Source of the DNA: Toxonevra muliebris
Taxonomy: Eukaryota; Arthropoda; Insecta; Diptera; Pallopteridae
Direction: 5' to 3'
Length of the DNA stretch: 64,000 nucleotides
NCBI GenBank assembly: GCA_963691655.1
Contig: OY829329.1
Location: forward strand, 51,685,279 to 51,749,278
Numbering within the stretch: the stretch's first letter is position 1; the number at the start of each line of letters is the position of its first letter. A program made the position numbers and the translations under genes. The notes under the pieces were generated by a model that worked only from the letters and a program-made list of their open reading frames with translations, did not search any database and had not been told where the DNA came from. Positions 57,116 to 64,000 of this stretch are shown here, one piece after another.

Positions 57116-57298
57116 CTTTTATCTTCTTGCATTGAATTTTCGTATATTTATGTACATTCAAATCTCTATATAAGTGTTTATAAGTATATGCGATTGGGTT
57201 GAATGATTGACTCATTTGCTCATCACGCATTACCTTCCCAGTAAAACAAAGTAATGAGACTTAGGAACATGAACATTTCCTGGCTTGACATACATATA

Positions 57299-58453
57299 CA
57301 GGGTGACAATCGTAAAGTGACGCACACATTTCAGCTGTTATTTTCAAAAGGACGTACTTCCATTAAGTACAATTAAGTGTTAACATTGCTGAATATATAA
57401 GCATTCATTTGAACCCCACCTCATTCAATATAACCTCCTTTAGCCTGCACACATGCCTTCAATCGATCCGGAAATCGTAGGACTGTTCGCCGCAGGACTT
57501 CCTGATCAATTTCAGTCCAGGCTTTCTCTAATGAATTTGTCAGCGACTCCAGAATGTGGTGTTGAGATGCACAAGCCTTACTCTCTAAAATACTCCAAAT
57601 AGAGTAGTCCATTGGATTCAAGTCTGGGGAGTATGGTGGCCATTCTTGAGATGTTATGAATCCAGAAAAATTGTCTTTTATTCATGTTTGCGTTAATGTG
57701 GGAAGGTGCAGAATCTTGCTGGAAAGTCCAATTTTCATTTCCAAATGTATCTTGGGCCCAGGGAAGAACATGTTCATTTAAAATGCTCCGATAAACAACC
57801 TGGTCAATTTTAACACCCTCTTCAACGAATATATACCATAACGGAAGCTGGCTTTTGAACTCGGCCAACAGTCCTATTTTGTTGCGATGATGATGTTAGT
57901 CACATTCGGTCATTGTGAAAATTTTTTCATCTGTAAACAAGATATTTTCAAAATTTTTAACACGGAGGAGCGTAGCAACGCCTTGCATCTTTGCAGTCGC
58001 AAAACTTCCTTTTTTTGTGTCAGATCTTGAGCTTTTTGGAGCTTGTACGGCTTAAGATTAAGCTTTGATTTTGCAATGATTCGCACTGTTTCACGGTTTA
58101 CTCCCACTTCCTTAGCGATTTTTCTCATTGAGCGCCTTGGATTTCGCTTGATTCGTTTACGAATTTTTTCTGTTAAACCAGTAGTGGCAACTGTTGACAA
58201 TTTTCCCCGGTCTCTATCTCCAAAACCCCCAGTTTCATTATATCGAATAATAGCTCGGTCTACCGTACGACTTGACAAATTTAAAGCCTTTGCAATTTGA
58301 CGGCTACTATAATTTGCCAAATGAAATTTCATAATTTCACGACGAATATTTTCCTTGTCCACTTTTATGGAAATTTCAAAATGTAAAGTAACGGTAAATG
58401 GCAAAGCTTGCTGCAGAGTATTAAACTTGCATCACTTTACAATTGTCACCCTG
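57299..58453 (-). mobile_element. Tc1/mariner-superfamily element, 1155 bp, dead
   Basis: The left end is CAGGGTGACAATCGTAAAGT and the right end, reverse-complemented, is CAGGGTGACAATTGTAAAGT: 19 of 20 match, and the similarity continues for about 8 more bases. TA duplications stand at 57,297-57,298 and 58,454-58,455. Full length is preserved, so only frame damage has killed it. Confidence 0.92.
57421..58404 (-). pseudogene. mariner-like transposase with three frames, DDxD type
   Basis: Minus strand. The first piece (58,404-57,910) is the bipartite DNA-binding region, with YSSRQIAKALNLSSRTVDRA and RRSMRKIAKEVGVNRETVRI. The region around the first catalytic Asp falls at the break near 57,870-57,910. 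The second piece (57,868-57,578) has LPLWYIFVEEGVKI and WTFQQDSAPSH, whose Asp is the second catalytic residue. A frame change follows, and the third piece (57,621-57,421) has NPMDYSIWSILESKA, where Asp stands in the third catalytic position instead of Glu. This wording is typical of the DD37D group of mariner-like transposases. About 345 codons in total, near the family norm. Two frame breaks make it inactive. Confidence 0.88.
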
Positions 58454-58455
58454 TA

Positions 58456-58953
58456 TAAGTACCCGCTAAGTAGAACTTTCTGAAAATTTCTCTTTTAAAC
58501 TTTTTTCAATGAAAATTTTTTCAAAATAGCCCAACAAAATTTCTAAATCGGAAATAAGTATTGTATATAGTAACTGGAAGAAATTTCCTTATAAGTAATA
58601 ACAAGCGAAGATACTGAACCTTGGTTTATTTTTAAAAAATTATCTGAAAGTAATCTCAAGTGCAGGAAAATCTGGAAAACAATGGATTTTGGGAATTCAT
58701 AAGTTGACTTTACCATTCCACGGGCAACGCCGGGCATTTTCTGGCTATATGAATAGGAGTACAGGAATTTTTTTGAAATTGTTCCTACGTATGTTCCATG
58801 TGTAAAGTTGAAAATATTTTTTTCCAGCAATGGCGTTAATTTTCTATACAATATTTTTTTGCAGTGCCCTAATTTCAATAAATAATTTATAGTACATACA
58901 AGATTATTGTATAATAGTAGATATGCAATAAACGAACACTTTTTCATAGGTGG
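58456..58953. other. AT-rich spacer
   Basis: Minus-strand open stretch 58,543-59,007 has no family resemblance and overlaps the left end of the next MITE. No gene called. Confidence 0.35.
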
Positions 58954-59840
58954 GTGGGGTAGAAGGGGAGAATTCGTCACTTTTTTTAAAGTGTTTTCTA
59001 GACTCAACTAAAATTTTTTTGAAAAGTATTTTTTAATTAGAAATTTACATTTATTAGCTTTCATCTGTTAACTTTATGAGATGATTATCTTAATGATTTC
59101 TATTATTTTTTTGATGATTTTCTAAGTAGTCCGAAATGGTGAAAGCGCCCCACTCATGGGGTACATTCGTCAAGGGGGTGAGGTGCAACCGCCAAGAAAT
59201 AAAATTCAAAGTTTTTGATAATGTAATAGTTATTTTCTTTTTTAATTCTTGTTCTTGTCTATTACTTTTACATATTATCAGTCAGAATATGCTTTGAGAT
59301 TTTCTGTAAGTTCTACTTATTTTTAATTTATTAAAATTTATTTATAACATAAAGTATCAAAAATATAAATAATTCATTTTTTAAATATTTTGTTAAAAAA
59401 TATAAGCAATTCATTATCACTTAACTTAACATTATACTGTCTAAAATTCATATCATTTGCCGTCGCATTCTGGTGAATATACCCCAGGAGCAACCACTTT
59501 CATAAAAACATAATTTTTTAAAGTTTTTTGAACATTTATAAAAACAAACTATTGCTTATTCTTTTCTCACTAATTTAACAGCTTTTTTCTCGCTCAATAA
59601 ATAAAAAAGTTATTACAAGATTTACTTACTACCAAATATTTTTGCAGCCACCCGAAAAAACACAAAAATACGTCTGCCCACGATCACTTACAAAGCTCAA
59701 CTGTCAAAGTAGAAGAGATGAGAGATGATCGATAAAAGCACAAATTATAGATTGTTTCAGTTACAAAACTTTCTTAAATTAGAAGATAAGGGGAGGTGGC
59801 AAATGTGCCCCAGTGGCGAATGCTCCTCCTTCTACCCTAC
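58954..59840. mobile_element. MITE, 887 bp, with GTRGGGTAGAAGG ends
   Basis: Left GTGGGGTAGAAGG and right (reverse-complemented) GTAGGGTAGAAGG, both followed by GGAG(A/C)ATTCG(T/C)CAC, giving roughly 28-bp inverted ends. Related words (GGGGTACATTCGTCAAGGGGG, GGTGAATATACCCC) recur inside as sub-terminal repeats. No transposase and no clear target duplication. Superfamily unknown. Confidence 0.7.
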
Positions 59841-60187
59841 ATACAAACGAAATAATTTATTGAAAATATAGAGTAAACAAAGTAAAAAAATTTCTTTACT
59901 TACTTTCTTACTTAATAAAAGAAATAAATACATGCATTCACAGTATGTATAAATATTTTTAAATCAATAATGAAAGAATAAAAATCTCAATGTATAAATG
60001 AATATAATTACACAAGAATTGGAAATCGTTTTGACCAGTTAAAACCACTCGACAGCAGTTAAAAGCAACAGCTAGACACACAGCTACAAAATTTTTTGAA
60101 TAAGTAATTAAGTAATGTTGTTCCTAGAGATAGATAATAATAATAAATATTTGAAAATAATATCATATTTCAAGGAAGCAGACACAA
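59841..60187. other. AT-rich spacer
   Basis: No supported feature. Confidence 0.35.
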
Positions 60188-60195
60188 ATGACAAC

Positions 60196-60632
60196 TAGTG
60201 ATGATTCGAAACAAGTAAATACAAATAAATACTCGATACTTTTCATTCGATTCAAAGACTTTTTTTACTCGATGCTATACCATAAGTATTTTACTTAGTA
60301 TCGGAAAAAAGGATCAGTATCGGATACTCGATACTTTTGGAAAATATTTATTTAAAAAACTGAAATAATGCTATACAATATTTAAAATTTAAACCATAAT
60401 TTATAGGCGAAAAAATCGTGCTGAATAGTGTAAACTGTATATTCAACCATGTGGTATCATAAGTGGCCGTTCTGGCCCGAATGTGTTCTTCGATAGCCAC
60501 TTAAAAAGAAGCATAATTTGTCTCTTTAAACGAGTATTCGATACAAGTACATATTCGATACTTTTTTCCGATATTTTCGGTAGCATCGATACTTTTATTC
60601 GATACAAGAAATGAGTAAAAGTATCAACACTA
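60196..60632. mobile_element. hAT-type MITE, 437 bp
   Basis: Perfect 8-bp duplications ATGACAAC at 60,188-60,195 and 60,633-60,640. Left end TAGTGATGAT, right end reverse-complemented TAGTGTTGAT. The interior carries repeated ATACTCGATACTTTT and CGATACTTTT words near both ends, sub-terminal repeats of the kind hAT transposases bind. No coding capacity. Confidence 0.88.
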
Positions 60633-60640
60633 ATGACAAC

Positions 60641-61245
60641 ACACACAAAGTAGTAATAAGCAGAATATTTTTATTTGAGTAAATAGTTTGAAAATATTAT
60701 TCAAATTTAAATAATAATAAAATAAAAATAAAATTGTATGATGTAAAATAAATACAAATATCTCTGACTCTCCCTCTCTCACACACACCTTCTTATGCAC
60801 TCTCTGCATATAGTACAAAAAGTCAACATCCTTCGAAGCATTCACTTTGTGTATAATAATCACTACAACAACAACAATAGCAATTATAAAAAATAAAAAA
60901 AGGCTCTTATTTTTAAGTTCTTGTAATCGAAAACTAGACTTGCCTTCGGCGTATCCCCGCCATCAGCTTCATCAGTCTATCGTTCTTGCAAACGATCGGT
61001 TGTGGTACACAGTTGTCACAACTATTAATCTCTATGGTTTGTATGAGTATGCGCATTCCATATTTGAAATTCTTTTCTCTATCCTTAAGGGTAAGTGGGG
61101 CCAACTTTAACATCAATAAGAATTTGAAAATTTTATTCAATAAATAAGAAGTCGCCCTGAAACCTTTTAGTGGTTTTGAGTTTAACAGCCTTGGTTAGAT
61201 TGATAACGAAAATATTCGCGGGTTTCAATAGCTTGTGTCTTTGAT
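60641..61245. other. AT-rich spacer
   Basis: A CTCTC/CACAC tract at about 60,765-60,790 and CAA triplets near 60,865. No gene seen. Confidence 0.35.
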
Positions 61246-61595
61246 CAGTGGCGGTTCTAGGATTTGGTTTTGGGTGGGCTGATTTTACTAAATTAAAAGA
61301 TAAATGTCAGACTCAATATCGACCAAAACCCAGACCTAGACCAAAAACTAATGCAAAAACTGTATCAATGTTCACATCAAAAAATTCAGACCAAAAGTTA
61401 ACATATAACTTGAACAAAACTGAGACCAAAACTCATAGCAAAATCGGATAGAAATTTAAGCGACCAAGTTTCAAACTAAAATTCAAACACTTTTTTCAGA
61501 TCGAAGCTCAAAACAAGAGAAGGACCAAATTCAGATCGAAAATCTAAACCAAAATGAGACATATTTCAGACCAAAACGCGTGTTATATTGCACTG
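61246..61595. mobile_element. hAT-like MITE with internal GACCAAA repeats, copy 2
   Basis: Starts CAGTGGCGGTTCTAGG and ends ATATTGCACTG. CAGTG tips and the GGCGG(A/T)TCTAGG word are common in hAT MITEs. The interior consists of CCAGACC, GACCAAAA and CAGACC words like 19,690-20,390. The 8 bp on the two sides do not match, so boundaries or later decay are uncertain. Confidence 0.55.
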
Positions 61596-61675
61596 AAAAA
61601 TGATTTAACTGAAGTGTGCCTTATTCTCTTATTTCATACATTTTAATCGTTAAATCTGAAGAGACGAAAAAAATT

Positions 61676-61799
61676 AAGATCACTGATGAGGAATTGTGGC
61701 GGATTCCGAAACGGCCGTCTGATTTGCCCGTCTCTAAACACATTGTTGTTGTGTTGACTACATTTGTTCATTAAACCTGTTCATATATAACTTCAAATA
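61676..61799 (-). repeat. Dispersed repeat A, empty copy
   Basis: Inverse match to 16,365-16,560 without the hairpin element; the junction GACTACATTTGTTCAT near 61,755-61,770 is uninterrupted. Confidence 0.8.
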
Positions 61800-64000
61800 C
61801 TCGTATCAACTTGTGGCAGCCTCTCCGCATCTGAAAAAAGGGAGAAATGAAAAATAATTTAATTTTATTTACCAACTTTTACCAACATTGAATTTAATAT
61901 TATTTACCTTTTGTATCAACCCTGAATTTAATTCAGCAAAACATTTGAATATAAAAAAGGTAGAGAAAGTTATTTCTCTCTCTATCATCGTGACTGTTCG
62001 AGAAGCCAACACGTCTTTTGTATTTTGTATTTTGCGGTCAAATTGAATATGCATTAAATTTTTATTAAATAAAGTAATTATAAGTCTAAAAATAAAAGTG
62101 TGTTCAACATTTTAAGAAGTGGTTTCCCATCTCGCTCCTGGAGTTCATTAAACGCAAGCAAAGCGAAGGAACCACAAACTCTTTTCAATCATTTCTCTTC
62201 TTACCACTTTCAAAACTTCCAATACAAACATTTTTCACAAATTTGCTCCACTCTCCCCATAAATTTTTATATAAGTATTTATGTATGTATGTTTTATTTT
62301 TCATCCATCCGTCCATCCATTCAGCCGTAAGTAAATCAATAATTTATAAAATCTGTGATGTGACGGTGAGAAAAGTGTTATGGAGAGCAGAGCAGAGTAG
62401 AAAAAAGAAAAACACTAAATAACTAAGCGACTTGAGTGAGTAACTAAGTCTTCATCAGCTATATTTTTTTTTCAACTACTACTGCTGTGGCTACTGCTTC
62501 TTTTTCGTCTTTCTCAGCTTGTTGCTGATATTGTTGTTGTGATAAGAAAACATGTAGATGGAAATGATGGTGATGATGACGTTGATGCAAATATGATTCC
62601 GCATTTGTTGGACAAGAGTAAGCGATAATTTTAAAGGCTCTCATGTGCTTAAGTAACTAACATAAAAAACCTATCATAATAATATAACAACAAGAGCAAT
62701 AGCAACAACAACCTCATCAACGACATCATCATCATCATCATTAACAACAACAACAGCAACAACATGCATGCATGCAATCTTCATACAAACTACAACAACG
62801 TCATCGACTTTGATTGTTATGGAATGTCGCCAAACAGGTTAAAAATGTAGGTAGAAATTCAATTTATATAAAATCGCGATTTATTTTTAAATATACATAA
62901 ACATATATAAACACATATGAATATCTATATGTATATATGTTTGTATTTACATATATGTATGTGATAAAAAAAATTTATAAAATATTTAAATAAAATTTTT
63001 TCATATATTTATTTCACTCATTCTTTCTCCTATTCGCTCTCTACTTTACATACAAACATATTAGGGATTTGTACAATTTTCGTGAAATGCCCCACAATTC
63101 GATGATCGATGTCACCTTAACTAAAATAGTTTTTCCTATTATAGATGTCGACACCAGCTGATCCAGAGCTTTCCGAGTTTCCCCTAATCTAATAATAATA
63201 AGTAACAAATAAAAATATAAAACCAAAAATAAAATATATCGTCGTCGTTCAAGCAGAAGTCACTAAGTCCAAATTAATTTTTTTAATTGGACCCGTATTA
63301 ATTAGCTTCTGTTATTCGAATAACATAATAAATTAGATTTTTGATGATCCAGTTGAAACGAACACAAACCTGTACTATATATAAATCTGTTGACTTCTTA
63401 AGTTTTGCCAGTGCTCGTAGCGCACCATGCACTGCATAAACTAACTACATCTCAGAAATTAAAAAAATGGACTTCGTGAATTCTGCCAGAACAACGACGA
63501 TATATAAATGATTCTAGTAACAATAATTTACATGGAAATCAATTGAAAAATAAACGTATTAATTGTAATTGATATACATATTGATAGGGTATAATCTTGG
63601 AATATGAACGCATACGTTTTTAATTAAGTTTTTAGTTATTTTTATTTTCTAAACCGACAATTATTTATTATGCTAGGGAAAATTGCTTTCGAAGCCTTGT
63701 TTCAAGTTTGAGTACAGAAACTTCTTAAACGATGAATTTCAATTACAAAGCACAACCGTTGATTAAAGTTCTAGGGAAAACAGATTAGTTCGTTTTATGG
63801 GTGTCAAGTCACTATCCAGGGAAGCCACGAAAAAGCTGTACATCGACTTGAGATGAGGAACCGACAAGACCGAATAAGGCTGTACTCGATTTTGAAGCGG
63901 TTACATTGACAGATGAAGGCCAACGTTGAGAGAAACCCGTCGTTCACATTAGTTAGTTCTTTGACGTATTTCATATTATTATTCAAGAGAAGCTACGAGT
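61800..64000. other. Noncoding right end with microsatellites
   Basis: TTG/CAA triplets at 62,525-62,560 and 62,690-62,765, a CAT run at 62,725-62,742 and CATA/TATG-rich sequence at 62,880-62,965. No supported gene up to the window edge. Confidence 0.4.

Noticed and set aside
58543..59007. 154-codon minus-strand frame
   Set aside because: No motif or domain is recognisable and it overlaps the end of a MITE. A length like this can occur by chance in biased sequence.
63804..63986. Short Cys/Arg-containing minus-strand frame at the window edge
   Set aside because: No family resemblance, and it is cut near the window end; insufficient evidence for a gene.

Overview
This is nuclear DNA of a fly (Diptera). 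It is very AT-rich, full of CAA/TTG, CATA and poly-A/T microsatellites, and crowded with dead insect transposons. One complete host gene is visible: a two-exon class II glycerate kinase (GLYCTK, the Drosophila CG9886 type) at 7523-9171 on the + strand. The repeat style would suit a tephritid fruit fly or a related higher fly, but that is inference. There are no bacterial or viral genes.

Layout. 337-4117 is a nest four transposons deep: a hAT-like element holds a second hAT-like element, which holds a Tc1/mariner element, whose transposase is split by a poly-G hAT-type MITE. Each of the four layers has readable ends and a target-site duplication. A small transposase relic follows at 4.7-4.9 kb. 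Next come two CTCF-like motifs, glycerate kinase, and an old AT-rich satellite (9.4-10.9 kb). 12.4-28.5 kb is a repeat field: two more copies of the poly-G MITE, a foldback element (14.0-14.85 kb), a 71-bp hairpin element (16.4 kb), a hAT MITE (18.5 kb), a GACCAAA minisatellite (19.7-20.4 kb), tRNA-derived SINE heads (25.2-25.5 kb) and a non-autonomous Transib (26,648-27,693) with the RSS-like CACAGTG terminus and a CGGCG duplication. 28.9-45 kb is triplet-repeat-rich noncoding DNA resembling the 5' regulatory and leader region of a large developmental gene: a GAGA/TATA promoter-like block at 30.4-30.67 kb and candidate leader exons at 38.3 and 44.3-45.0 kb. Two LINE insertions (33.15-35.29 and 35.62-35.81 kb) and a DD37E mariner relic (40.05-40.99 kb) interrupt it.

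The right third (46-62 kb) is again mostly mobile DNA: a small MITE, a 1.8-kb long-arm foldback, a second hairpin element, two LINE relics, a roughly 51-bp satellite, a DD37D-type mariner relic, an 887-bp MITE, a hAT MITE and a second GACCAAA element. The two hairpin elements are nearly identical, lie in opposite orientations, and each sits in a dispersed repeat whose uninterrupted (empty) copy is present elsewhere in the window. That gives two filled/empty pairs and is the observation most likely to be new.

No transposable element here looks able to move by itself: every transposase or reverse transcriptase is frameshifted, truncated or interrupted. CG9886 carries the D. melanogaster annotation number next to dpp (CG9885) and oaf (CG9884), so the noncoding right part may be the 5' region of dpp. 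This is a hypothesis from gene numbering and layout only; no dpp coding exon is in the window.
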